Shown: positions 34,927-44,278 of the stretch, one piece after another
How positions within the stretch are numbered: position 1 is the first letter of the stretch
How the letters are laid out: each line of letters opens with the position of its first letter
Assembly (NCBI RefSeq): GCF_019704555.1
Contig: NZ_AP024745.1
Location: forward strand, 10,529,501-10,593,500
Length of the DNA: 64,000 nt
Origin: Actinoplanes sp. L3-i22
Lineage (GTDB): Bacteria; Actinomycetota; Actinomycetes; Mycobacteriales; Micromonosporaceae
Reading direction: 5' to 3'
Made by a program: the position numbers and the translations under genes
Notes under the pieces: model-generated
Told to the model about the DNA's origin: nothing
Databases searched by the model: none
What the model saw: the letters and a program-made list of their open reading frames with translations, nothing else

Positions 34927-35748
34927 TCACGGGCCGCCCGCGGCGTCCACCTCCACCAACAACGCGTGCAGGGCCGGGAAGAGCGCCGGCGGGGCCAGCA
35001 GCACCATCTCCGGACCGGCCGGGACGCCGTTCAGGCCGGACACGACCATCCCGGCCTCGGCCGCGATCAGCCCACCGGCCGCATGATCCCACGGGTTGAG
35101 ACCTTTCTCGAAGAACGCGTCCAGTTTGCCCTCCGCGGCCAGGCAGAGGTCGAGGGACGCCGCGCCGAGGCGCCGGATGTCCCGCACACGGGTGATCATC
35201 TGGGCGAAGACACGGCCCTGATGGGCCCGCCGGCGGGCGTCGTAGCCGAACCCGGTGCCGACCAGCGCCTGGCCCAGCACGGCCTCCGTGGAGCAGCTCA
35301 GCCGCCGCCCGTCCCGCCAGGCGCCGCCGCCCCGGGTCGCGGTCCACTCGTCGCCGGTCGCCGCGTTGCGGACCACGCCGGCCACCACCTCGCCGTCGAC
35401 CTCGGCGGCCAGCGAGACCGCGTACTGCGGCAGGCCGTACAGGTAGTTGACGGTGCCGTCGATCGGATCCAGGATCCACCGGACCGCGCCCGGCGCGGCG
35501 CTCGCGGAGCCGCCGTACTCCTCACCGAGCACCGTGTCGCCGGGCCGCTCGTCCCGCAGCGTCTCGACCACCTGCCGCTCGACGGCCTTGTCGGCCGCGG
35601 TCACCACGTCGGTGTCGGTACTCTTGGTCTGCACGTCGCCGATCGCCTCAGCCCGCATGCGGCGCGCGGTGGCAGCCGCCTCCCGCGCCACCCGGACGGC
35701 GATCGACAGCAGCTCCTCGGGCGACGAGCCCGGAGAAATCTCGCTCAC
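34927..35748 (-). CDS. suhB: Inositol-1-monophosphatase SuhB
   Basis: 273 residues. The metal-binding motifs are complete: GEEYGGS (Glu), WILDPIDGTVNYLYGLPQYA (DPIDGT) and NPWDHAAGGLIAAEAG (WD). It dephosphorylates inositol monophosphate for phosphatidylinositol and mycothiol synthesis (known of the family). GTG at 35748 with AAGGA upstream. Convergent with cei; divergent from sigA. Confidence 0.94.
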   Translation of the reverse strand: MSEISPGSSPEELLSIAVRVAREAAATARRMRAEAIGDVQTKSTDTDVVTAADKAVERQVVETLRDERPGDTVLGEEYGGSASAAPGAVRWILDPIDGTVNYLYGLPQYAVSLAAEVDGEVVAGVVRNAATGDEWTATRGGGAWRDGRRLSCSTEAVLGQALVGTGFGYDARRRAHQGRVFAQMITRVRDIRRLGAASLDLCLAAEGKLDAFFEKGLNPWDHAAGGLIAAEAGMVVSGLNGVPAGPEMVLLAPPALFPALHALLVEVDAAGGP

Positions 35749-36001
35749 GTATGAGTCCTTTCCGCCGATACGATTCTCGCCCGGAGCGTCTCCGACGAGG
35801 TCGTCGGCCCCCGGCGGCGTGCTGCGGGGGGAGGATCTCGGTGGACGGCGCTACAATTCACCCCTGCCCACGCTTCACGGACACTCACTGCGGGACGGTC
35901 CGTGACCCGGGGGCTCCCAAATCGACTCCGGCGAGACTCGCCCCCGCGTGCTGCGCTGGAACATGGCCGTGCCCAAACTCATCGCCTCCGGAAGGTCATT
36001 C

Positions 36002-37555
<1,554 letters not shown>

Positions 37556-37586
37556 GACTTTCAGTCAACATTACGTGTCCATTTGG

Positions 37587-37614
37587 TCACCACCCGTACA
37601 TCAACGGGTGGTGA
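37587..37614 (+). terminator. Hairpin terminator after sigA
   Basis: Perfect 11-bp stem TCACCACCCGT / ACGGGTGGTGA with loop ACATCA, 31 bases past the sigA stop. There is no T run after it. Confidence 0.7.
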
Positions 37615-37800
37615 TCAGACCGTTGTGCAGAAGTGATCGTTGACGTGGCACCCTGGGATCACGGCACACTAGTCGGAACCGGGTGTGACCTCGGTCCCCC
37701 CGGGGCACTTCGGGAAGGCCGCAAGGGTGCAGCGTGTTGCACCATGTGTTAGCAGTAGCCGAGGAACATGTTCATCGGTGACGAACAGAGGAGGAAGGCG

Positions 37801-38043
37801 ATGACCCCGACTCTCACGCCGCCAGCGGGAAGCCTGGCCGGCACAGCAGCCGATGAACGGTGCGACCGCTGCAATGCAGCAGGGAAGCTCCGTTTGACCC
37901 TGGCTGGTGGTGGTGACCTCGTTTTCTGCGGCCACCACGCCAACCGTTACGCCGAGGACCTGGTGAAGATCGCGGTGCAGTTCTCCGCCGATCCGGAATT
38001 CACCTGGCGCGGCGCGAACATGATGTCGAACTCCAGCAACTAA
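37801..38043 (+). CDS. Small zinc-ribbon protein, DUF7455-like
   Basis: 80 residues. DERCDRCNAAGKLRLTLAGG ... DLVFCGHHANRY carries a CxxC...C..H zinc-ribbon-like arrangement. The rest is short and soluble. The ATG at 37801 sits after GAGGAGGAAGG, a near-ideal ribosome binding site, so high expression is likely. Conserved next to the sigA gene in actinobacteria; function unknown. Followed by a strong terminator. Confidence 0.88.
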   Translation: MTPTLTPPAGSLAGTAADERCDRCNAAGKLRLTLAGGGDLVFCGHHANRYAEDLVKIAVQFSADPEFTWRGANMMSNSSN

Positions 38044-38083
38044 CAGCAACAGCGGTCCCCCAAAACTGAAAACGCTTGACCCC

Positions 38084-38110
38084 AGGGGCGCCTCCCGCGA
38101 GGCGCCCCTT
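38084..38110 (+). terminator. Rho-independent terminator after the DUF7455-like gene
   Basis: Stem AGGGGCGCCTC / GAGGCGCCCCT with loop CCGC, 40 bases past the stop. Confidence 0.8.
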
Positions 38111-38130
38111 CAGCGTGTGCTCTTAAAGAT

Positions 38131-38263
38131 CTTTATTGCCTCGGCTGCGGCCAATAACTGATCGTCGCTCCCGCGGGGACCCTTCCGGGCCTCGCAGGGC
38201 GCTGGCGCGCCCAGAACGCGAGGCCCTACAGGGCGACGTCCGCGGGTGGTTGCGGTTTCAAAG
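38131..38263 (-). repeat. Interspersed structured repeat, copy 4 (inverted)
   Basis: Same element on the minus strand. Read from 38263 down it gives TTTGAAACCGCAACCACCCG, the stem GGGCCTCGC facing GCGAGGCCC, the inner hairpin GGGCGC-GCCA-GCGCCC, then GGAGCGACGATCAGTTATTG and GAGGCAATAAAG. Just upstream on that strand is the hairpin CGACCCGG ... CCGGGTCG. It lies between convergent genes and faces away from the diguanylate cyclase gene, whose stop is about 650 bases away on the same strand. Confidence 0.85.
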
Positions 38264-38520
38264 GACCCACGCGACCCGGGTGCCGGGTCGCGTCCCAGCC
38301 GCGCCTCACGGTCCTAGCAGCGCCACACAGCGCCGCCCGCCAGCACCGCACCACCCCGCCAGCCCCGAGAGCACCGCACGGCCCGACCAGCGCCACACCG
38401 CCCAGCCAGCGCCACACCGCGCCAGCACCGCACGACTCGACCAGCGCTACACGGCCCGACCGGCGGCTGCCATGCCTGGGTCTGCCCCGAGCTTAGGGCG
38501 TGGCCGGCACGCATTCGTGG

Positions 38521-38564
38521 TTATCCACAGCGGGCGGTTATCCACAGGGCGGCCACGTGATCTT
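38521..38564 (+). repeat. Element with paired DnaA-box-like 9-mers, copy A
   Basis: TTATCCACA at 38521-38529 and again at 38538-38546, 17 bases apart, followed by GGGCGGCCACGTGATCTT. The layout is identical to the minus-strand element at 8480-8523. Similarity continues weakly to about 38590 (GGGAGAATGG against GGGACAATGG). It is not near dnaA or dnaN, so it is not oriC. Confidence 0.75.
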
Positions 38565-38703
38565 CGGACTTTTTGGGAGAATGGTCAGTGGTGGCTCCCC
38601 CAGGGTGGGTGGGCCCTGCCAGCCGGCCGGAGAGCCAGGATCCGTCAGGACAATGCCGAGCCTGGGCCATGCCAGGCCATGCCAGGCGAGCCGCGAGCCC
38701 GGC

Positions 38704-38839
38704 AGACCGCGAGCCCGGCCAGACCGCGAGCCGGACCAGACCGCGAGCCCGGCCAGACCGCGAGCCCGGCCAGACCGCGAGCCCGGCCAGACCGCGAGCC
38801 CGGCCAGACCGCGAGCCCGGCCAGACCGCGAGTGGGGCG
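38704..38839. repeat. 17-bp tandem repeat, about eight units
   Basis: Head-to-tail units AGACCGCGAGCCCGGCC at 38704, 38721, 38738, 38755, 38772, 38789, 38806 and a degenerate last one at 38823. There are no spacers between units, so it is a simple minisatellite. Confidence 0.88.
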
Positions 38840-38908
38840 GGGTGAGCTGTGCCGGCAACGGGGCGGGGCGAGCCGGGGCGGGGCGGTGGCTGTGGTGGGG
38901 CTGGTGGG

Positions 38909-40486
38909 TCAGGCGGCTTGGGTGGTGGAGTGGGGGGTGTCCAGCTCGGCGCCGTCGCCGCCGTGGCGTTTGATGCGGTACATGGCCTCGTCGGCCCGGG
39001 TCAGCAGGGTGGGCAGGTCGGTGGAGGAGCCGAGGGCTATTCCCACGCTCACCGTGGCTATGCAGTCGGGGATCTCGCGGACGGCCAGGACCATGCGGGA
39101 GGCCACCGACACGGCCGTCTCCGGGTCGGACAGCAGCGCCGCGAACTCGTCGCCGCCCAGCCGGGCCACCAGGTCGCCGGGGGCCACCTGGGCGGCCAGC
39201 GCCGCCGCGATCGCGCGGAGGGCCGCGTCGCCGGCCGCGTGGCCGCGGGTGTCGTTGATCACCTTGAACTTGTCGGTGTCGATCAGCAGGACCGCGACCG
39301 GGCCGGGGCGGGTGGCGGCCAGGCCGGTCGCGCGGTCGAAGGCGCGCCGGTTGGCGATGCCGGTCAGCGGGTCCAGGTCGGCGGCGCGGGCGACCTGCTC
39401 GTGCTGGGTCCGCAGCACGGCCAGGTCGTGCATGGTCCGGGCGGCGTGCAGGGTGTTGAGGCGCTGCCGCCAGAGCGCGACGGCCAGGCTGTCCCCGTAG
39501 GCGAGGGTCGACCCGGCGTCCTCCGAGCCGAGGTGGGCCAGGAGCACCGCCCGGGTCCGGTGGGTGCTCGCGGACACCAGCCAGTCGGCGTCCGGCGGCA
39601 GTTCCGTCACGGCCTGCGCGAGGACGGCCAGGGCGGCCTCGGGCTGCCCGGAGCGTTTCAGGGCGACCGCGTAGAACGGGCGGCTGAGGGCGAGCGCGTC
39701 CGGGGCGAAGCCGCTCTGCCGCAGCCGGCCGATGACGCGTTCGATGTCGACGGCGGCACCGGCCGGGTCGTACCGGTCGGCGCGGGCGCACGCGGCGTAG
39801 AGCAGGGCGTTGTCGCGCCAGACGGCCGCGTCGTCGCCGGAGACCTCGCCGGCGGCCTGGGTGGCGTACCGCTCGGCCTCGGCGGTGTGCGCCTCCGCCT
39901 CGGTGATCCGCTGGATCTGGTAGAGCTCGAGCGCCCAGCGCAGGTGCATCTCGGCGAGGTTGAGCAGCCACATCGCGCGGTTGCCGTTCTGCTCGCCGTC
40001 CGCGGCGCTCATCTCGTAGGCACGCCGGAACTGCGGCTCCACCAGTTCGTACAGTCGCAGTTCGTAGTAGCCGATGGCGACCGCGATGCGGGAGTTGACG
40101 GCGGCCACCGGGTCCGCCTCGCCCTCGGCGAGCATCTCCGCGGCGACCAGGTCGTGCAGTACGCCGTCCAGGTCGTGCTCGGCGGCGTCCAGCTCGCCGA
40201 GCCGCAGCCGCTGCCAGGCCCGGCTGGCCAGGGCGCACGCCTGCCAGCCGCCGCTGTCCTCGCGTCGCGCGGCGGTCAGCATCGGCTCGACGGCGGCGAT
40301 CGCGCCGCGCGGGTCGGACTGCGCGATGTGCGCGACGACCCGGACGAAGTGCATGCAGGCGGGCCCGTCGGCCGGGTCGCCGGTGCCGGCCCGCAGGACG
40401 GTCTCGGCCTCGGCCAGCGCGCCGGCCGCGTCGCCGGTCTGCGCCCGCTCCAGCAGACGTACCGCCTGCTGTGTGATCTCCCGCAT
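38909..40486 (-). CDS. Diguanylate cyclase with TPR-like N-terminal region
   Basis: 525 residues, cytosolic. Residues 1-340 are helical, with TPR/MalT-like repeats. The GGDEF domain spans about 345-515: DPLTGIANRRAFDRATG, the metal Asp in LLIDTDKFKVINDT, and an intact active site RLGGDEFAALL at 444-448. The product-inhibition I-site is absent (the RxxD position reads APGD). It makes cyclic di-GMP from GTP; the TPR part probably senses a protein or ligand. The ATG at 40486 is chosen because GGGGAGG lies 5 bases upstream. Confidence 0.92.
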   Translation of the reverse strand: MREITQQAVRLLERAQTGDAAGALAEAETVLRAGTGDPADGPACMHFVRVVAHIAQSDPRGAIAAVEPMLTAARREDSGGWQACALASRAWQRLRLGELDAAEHDLDGVLHDLVAAEMLAEGEADPVAAVNSRIAVAIGYYELRLYELVEPQFRRAYEMSAADGEQNGNRAMWLLNLAEMHLRWALELYQIQRITEAEAHTAEAERYATQAAGEVSGDDAAVWRDNALLYAACARADRYDPAGAAVDIERVIGRLRQSGFAPDALALSRPFYAVALKRSGQPEAALAVLAQAVTELPPDADWLVSASTHRTRAVLLAHLGSEDAGSTLAYGDSLAVALWRQRLNTLHAARTMHDLAVLRTQHEQVARAADLDPLTGIANRRAFDRATGLAATRPGPVAVLLIDTDKFKVINDTRGHAAGDAALRAIAAALAAQVAPGDLVARLGGDEFAALLSDPETAVSVASRMVLAVREIPDCIATVSVGIALGSSTDLPTLLTRADEAMYRIKRHGGDGAELDTPHSTTQAA

Positions 40487-40537
40487 CGGCACCTCCCCAG
40501 GGGGCCTATCGACCGCCGAAAGACCCAGACGAGGGAT

Positions 40538-42268
40538 CTACAGCGTCTGGATCGTCGCGATCCGCTCCTCGAGCTGCTCGATCGTGGCCTGGGCGCTGGG
40601 CGGCCCGCCGCAGAGCCGACGCAGCTCGGCGTGGATCTTCCCGTGCGGCAGGTTGGTCCGGTGGTGGTGCGCCGCGACCAGGGTGTTCAGCTGGCGGCGC
40701 AGGGTGGCCCGGCGCTCCCCCGCGCTCATCGGCACGACCGGCTCGCGCGGCGGCGGCTCCGGCGCGTTCTTCGCCGCCTCCTGGGTCTGCCGCTTCTGCG
40801 AGGCCATCTGCTCGGTCTGCCGCTTGTTCAGCAGCATCGAGACCTCGTCCGGGGTGAGCAGCCCGGGCAGGCCGAGGTAGTCGGCCTCCTCGGCGGTGCC
40901 GGTCCGGGCCGGCAGGCCGAACGACGCGCCGTCGTAGATGACTTCCTGCAGCTCGGCGGTCGCGGACAGCGCCTCGAACTGCTTCTCCAGGTCGCCGATC
41001 GCGTCCTCGGACTTCTGCGCCCGCTCCAGCATCTCGTCGTCCAGCCCGTCCTTCTCCTTGGGCGCGCCGAGCACGTGGTTGCGTTCCGCCTCCATCTCGC
41101 TGGCCAGCCCGAGCAGGTGCGGGACGCTGGGCAGGAAGACGGTGGCGGTCTCGCCGGGCTGCCGGGACCGCACGAAACGGCCGATCGCCTGGGCGAAGTA
41201 GAGCGGGGTGGAGGCGCTCGTGGCGTAGACGCCGACGGCCAGGCGCGGGATGTCGACGCCCTCGGACACCATCCGGACGGCGACCATCCAGAGCTTGTCG
41301 GAGGCGGCGAACTCGGCGATCCGGCCGGAGGCGCCGTCGTCGTCGGAGAGGACCACGGTCGGGGCCTCGCCGGTCAGGTCGTGCAGGAGCTTCGCGTACG
41401 CCCGGGCGGCGGTCTGGTCGCTCGCGATGACCAGGCCACCGGCGTCCGGCATGCCCTCACGGACCCGTAGGAGCCGGTTGTGGGCGGCGCCCATCACCTG
41501 GGGCATCCACTCGCCGCGGTGGTCCAGCGCGGTCCGCCAGGCCTGCGCGATCAGATCCTTGGTCATCGGCTCGCCGAGGCGGGCGGCCAGTTCGTCGCCG
41601 GCGTTCGTACGCCAGCGGGTCTCCCCCGAGTACGCCATGAACATGACCGGCCGCACGACCCGGTCCTTGAGCGCGTCGGCGTAGCCGTACACCGAGTCGG
41701 CCTTGGACCGCTGGATCCCGTCCATGCCGCGCTCGTACTGGACGAACGGGATCGGGTTCTCGTCGGAGCGGAACGGGGTCCCGGTGAGCAGCAGCCGCCG
41801 CTCGGCCGGCTCGAACGCGTCCTTGACCCCGTCGCCCCAGCTCCGCGAGTCGCCGGCGTGGTGGATCTCGTCCAGGATGACCAGGGTACGGCGGGTGATC
41901 GTGCGCCGCTTGTGCACCTGCGGGGCCATGCCGACCTGGGCGTAGGTGACCACCGCGCCGTGGAAGTCGCTCGACGAGTGGATCTCGGCGTTGCGGAACT
42001 TCGGGTCGAGCTGGATGCCGACCCGGGCCGCCGCGTGCGACCACTGCGTCTTCAGGTGCTCGGTCGGGCAGACCACGGTGACCGCGTCGATCGTGCCGTC
42101 GTTCAGCATCTCCGCCGCGAGGCGCAGGGCGAACGTGGTCTTGCCGGCGCCGGGCGTCGCCACGGCCATGAAGTCCTCGGACCGGCGGCGCAGGTACTCC
42201 ACCATCGCCTTGCGCTGCCATGCCCGCAGGGGCGGGAAGGTCTCCAGATTCGGCACAGACGGGCTCAA
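40538..42268 (-). CDS. Superfamily 2 DEAD/DEAH-type helicase
   Basis: 576 residues. Motif Q/I is LRAWQRKAMVEYL and AVATPGAGKTTFALRLAAEM (Walker A), motif II LVILDEIHHAGDS (DEIH), motif III LLLTGTPFRSD. Motifs V/VI are MVSEGVDIPRLAVGVYAT and QAIGRFVRSRQPGETA. This is the XPB/UvrB-like restriction-helicase type in which an arginine finger is seen in GRFVRSR. The C-terminal 150 residues are helical. A TTG at 42268 is taken as start; a GTG at 42256 is an alternative. DNA or RNA substrate unknown. Confidence 0.87.
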   Translation of the reverse strand: MSPSVPNLETFPPLRAWQRKAMVEYLRRRSEDFMAVATPGAGKTTFALRLAAEMLNDGTIDAVTVVCPTEHLKTQWSHAAARVGIQLDPKFRNAEIHSSSDFHGAVVTYAQVGMAPQVHKRRTITRRTLVILDEIHHAGDSRSWGDGVKDAFEPAERRLLLTGTPFRSDENPIPFVQYERGMDGIQRSKADSVYGYADALKDRVVRPVMFMAYSGETRWRTNAGDELAARLGEPMTKDLIAQAWRTALDHRGEWMPQVMGAAHNRLLRVREGMPDAGGLVIASDQTAARAYAKLLHDLTGEAPTVVLSDDDGASGRIAEFAASDKLWMVAVRMVSEGVDIPRLAVGVYATSASTPLYFAQAIGRFVRSRQPGETATVFLPSVPHLLGLASEMEAERNHVLGAPKEKDGLDDEMLERAQKSEDAIGDLEKQFEALSATAELQEVIYDGASFGLPARTGTAEEADYLGLPGLLTPDEVSMLLNKRQTEQMASQKRQTQEAAKNAPEPPPREPVVPMSAGERRATLRRQLNTLVAAHHHRTNLPHGKIHAELRRLCGGPPSAQATIEQLEERIATIQTL

Positions 42269-42363
42269 GCTCCGGTGATCCCTTCAATCCATGGAAAAAC
42301 CCCCGCGGCACAGGTCGCGGAGGCGAGGCCCCAGCATAGCCGCGGCGAGGTGCGATTCGCCGG

Positions 42364-42977
42364 TTACGGCACCGCCACGGGCGCCGACCATCGACGGTAG
42401 AGCGCGAGCAGGCGCACCCCGGTCATCAATGCCGCAGCGCCGACCAGCGGAATCAGGCCGGTGTGGCCGAGCCGCTGAAGAATGGTGACGAGAATCGCCC
42501 CGCCGAGGGCGACGATCGCGTAGATGTCGCGTTGGAGCACGATCGGGATCTCCCCGGTGAGCAGATCCCGGGTCAGGCCGCCGCCGATCGCGGTGAGCAT
42601 GCCGAGCAGGCACGCTCCGACCGCGGGCACCCCGGCGGCCAGCGCCTTCGCCGTGCCGGTCGCGGTGAACAGGCCGAGGCCGGCCGCGTCCAGGACGAGA
42701 ACCGTCCGCCGCACCGGTTCAGTCTCGGGTGCAGCCAGAAGACCGCGACCGAGGCCAGCACCGCGGTCACCGCGTATCGCCAGTCGGCGAAGGCCAGCGG
42801 TGGGACGGCACCGATCGTCAGGTCGCGCAGGATGCCACCGCCGAGAGCCGACGCGAAGCCGACGAACGCCACCCCGAACAGGTCGAGGCGCTTCGCGACG
42901 CCGGCCGAGGCGCCGGAGGCGGCGAACACCGCCACCCCGATCAGATCCGCGACGAGCAGTCCGTATCCGCCCGCCAC
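42364..42977 (-). pseudogene. TRIC-family (UPF0126) channel gene split by a frameshift
   Basis: The family is about 205 residues with two homologous three-helix repeats. The first repeat (GTG at 42977; VAFVGFASALGGGILRDLTI) is read in one frame to LHPRLNR. The second (VLVLDAAGLGLFTATGTAKA, LTAIGGGLTRDLLTGEIPIV) is in another frame starting near 42714. Adding one G in the CCGGTG at about 42711-42716 would restore LNRVRRTVLV, so it looks like a one-base deletion at the junction between repeats. Both halves still look well conserved. It could be a recent mutation, a sequencing error, or two half-channels. Members conduct monovalent cations. Confidence 0.75.
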
Positions 42978-42984
42978 GCTCCGG

Positions 42985-43203
42985 TCAGGCCTTCATGGCT
43001 TCGTAGATCTCCTTGCACTGCGGGCAGACCGGCGAGCCCTTCTTCGGGGTCTTGGTCACCGGGAAGGTCTCACCGCAGAGGGCCACCACGAAGCTGCCCA
43101 TGACCGCGCTCTCGGCGATCTTTTCCTTGCGCACGTAGTGGAACATCTCGGGACCGGTGTCGGCGTCCTTGGTCTCCGGACGCTCCAGGATCTGGGTGCT
43201 CAC
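42985..43203 (-). CDS. DUF3039 family protein
   Basis: 72 residues. FHYVRKEKIAESAVMGSFVV ... VALCGETFPVTKTPKKGSPVCPQCKE has a C...CxxC zinc-binding look. Conserved in actinobacteria; function unknown. The GTG at 43203 (STQILERPE) with AAGGG upstream is chosen over the longer frame. It is 7 bases upstream of the TRIC gene on the same strand and divergent from psuG. Confidence 0.85.
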   Translation of the reverse strand: MSTQILERPETKDADTGPEMFHYVRKEKIAESAVMGSFVVALCGETFPVTKTPKKGSPVCPQCKEIYEAMKA

Positions 43204-43324
43204 GGGTATCTGCCCTTCACGAGATCGTTTAGTCACGGAGCAAGCTCCGACCGACAAGTCTGACACCTCACGCCGGGTCGGTCCAACGGCAACCGCGCTG
43301 GTCGGCACCGTACCGTTGGTCAAC

Positions 43325-44275
43325 GTGACTGACTTCGCTATTCAGTACGGCGAGCACGTGACCCGTGCCCGCCGGGACGGCCGGCCCGTCGTGGCCTTGG
43401 AGAGCACCATCATCTCGCACGGCCTGCCGCATCCGGACAATCTGCGGGTGGCGCGCGAGATCGAGCAGACCGTCCGGGACAACGGCGCCGTCCCGGCGAC
43501 CATCGGCATGATCGGCGGCCGGCTGATCGCCGGCCTGGACGACGCGCAGATCGAGCACCTGGCGCTCGCCGGCGACGTGGCCAAGCTCTCGGTGCGGGAC
43601 CTGGCGATCGCCGCCGCCCGGGGCGTCGACGGCGCCACCACGGTCGCCGCCACCAGCGCGGTCGCCGCCGCGGCCGGGATCGGCGTGTTCGCCACCGGTG
43701 GCCTGGGCGGGGTGCACCGCGAGGCGAACCTCACGTTCGACGAGTCCGCCGACCTGACCGCGCTGGCCCGGACCCCGATCGTGGTGGTCTGCGCCGGGGT
43801 CAAGTCGATCCTCGACGTGGGCGCGACCCTGGAGCGGCTGGAGACCCTGGGCGTCTCGGTGGCCGGGTACGGCACGAAGCGCTTCCCCGGCTTCTTCATC
43901 ACCGACGGCGGTTTCGACGTCGACTGGCAGCTGGACTCGCCGCGGGAGGTGGCCGACTTCATCCGGGCCCGCCGCGACCAGGACGTCACCAGCGGCGCGC
44001 TGGTGCTGGCCAACCCGCTGCCGCTCGACGAGCAGCTGGACCCGGCGCTGCACGACCGGACTCTGGCGTCCGGGCTGGCGGCGCTGGCCGAGGAGGGCGT
44101 CACCGGCAAGGCGGTCACCCCGTTCCTGCTGGCGCACTTCCACGCCAGCACCGACGGGCAGAGCCTGGCCACCAACGTGCGGATCATCCTGCGCAACGCC
44201 GCCCTGGCCGCGCGGATCGCCGCGGCGGAGAACGCCGGGACGGCCGCGCCGCTGGGCTTCTCCGTGCCGGCCTGA
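43325..44275 (+). CDS. psuG: Pseudouridine-5'-phosphate glycosidase
   Basis: 316 residues. It splits pseudouridine 5'-phosphate to uracil and ribose 5-phosphate. Seen: VVALESTIISHGLPHPDNLR, ATIGMIGGRLIAGL, the active-site Lys in AKLSVRDLAIAAARGVDGAT, FATGGLGGVHR, ICAGVKSILD-like VVCAGVKSILDVGATLERLE, and FPGFFITDGG. GTG at 43325 gives the usual length. psuK starts 3 bases after the stop, forming the pseudouridine salvage operon. Confidence 0.93.
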   Translation: MTDFAIQYGEHVTRARRDGRPVVALESTIISHGLPHPDNLRVAREIEQTVRDNGAVPATIGMIGGRLIAGLDDAQIEHLALAGDVAKLSVRDLAIAAARGVDGATTVAATSAVAAAAGIGVFATGGLGGVHREANLTFDESADLTALARTPIVVVCAGVKSILDVGATLERLETLGVSVAGYGTKRFPGFFITDGGFDVDWQLDSPREVADFIRARRDQDVTSGALVLANPLPLDEQLDPALHDRTLASGLAALAEEGVTGKAVTPFLLAHFHASTDGQSLATNVRIILRNAALAARIAAAENAGTAAPLGFSVPA

Positions 44276-44278
44276 GCC

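Larger units (their letters stand above)
38264..38908. other. Non-coding GC-rich tract with low-complexity repeats
   Basis: No credible gene. 38300-38470 is a degenerate CAGCGCCACAC / CAGCACCGCAC repeat. 38521-38564 is the DnaA-box-like element. 38704-38839 is a 17-bp tandem array (listed separately). The open frames here are low-complexity shadows, apart from a short peptide-like conservation noted under findings. Confidence 0.7.

Noticed and set aside
35749..36001. Search for ppgK (polyphosphate glucokinase) between suhB and sigA as in mycobacteria
   Set aside because: Only 253 non-coding bases lie here; the gene is absent from this position.
38704..38839. Possible CRISPR array
   Set aside because: The 17-bp units are directly adjacent with no unique spacers, and no cas genes are near.
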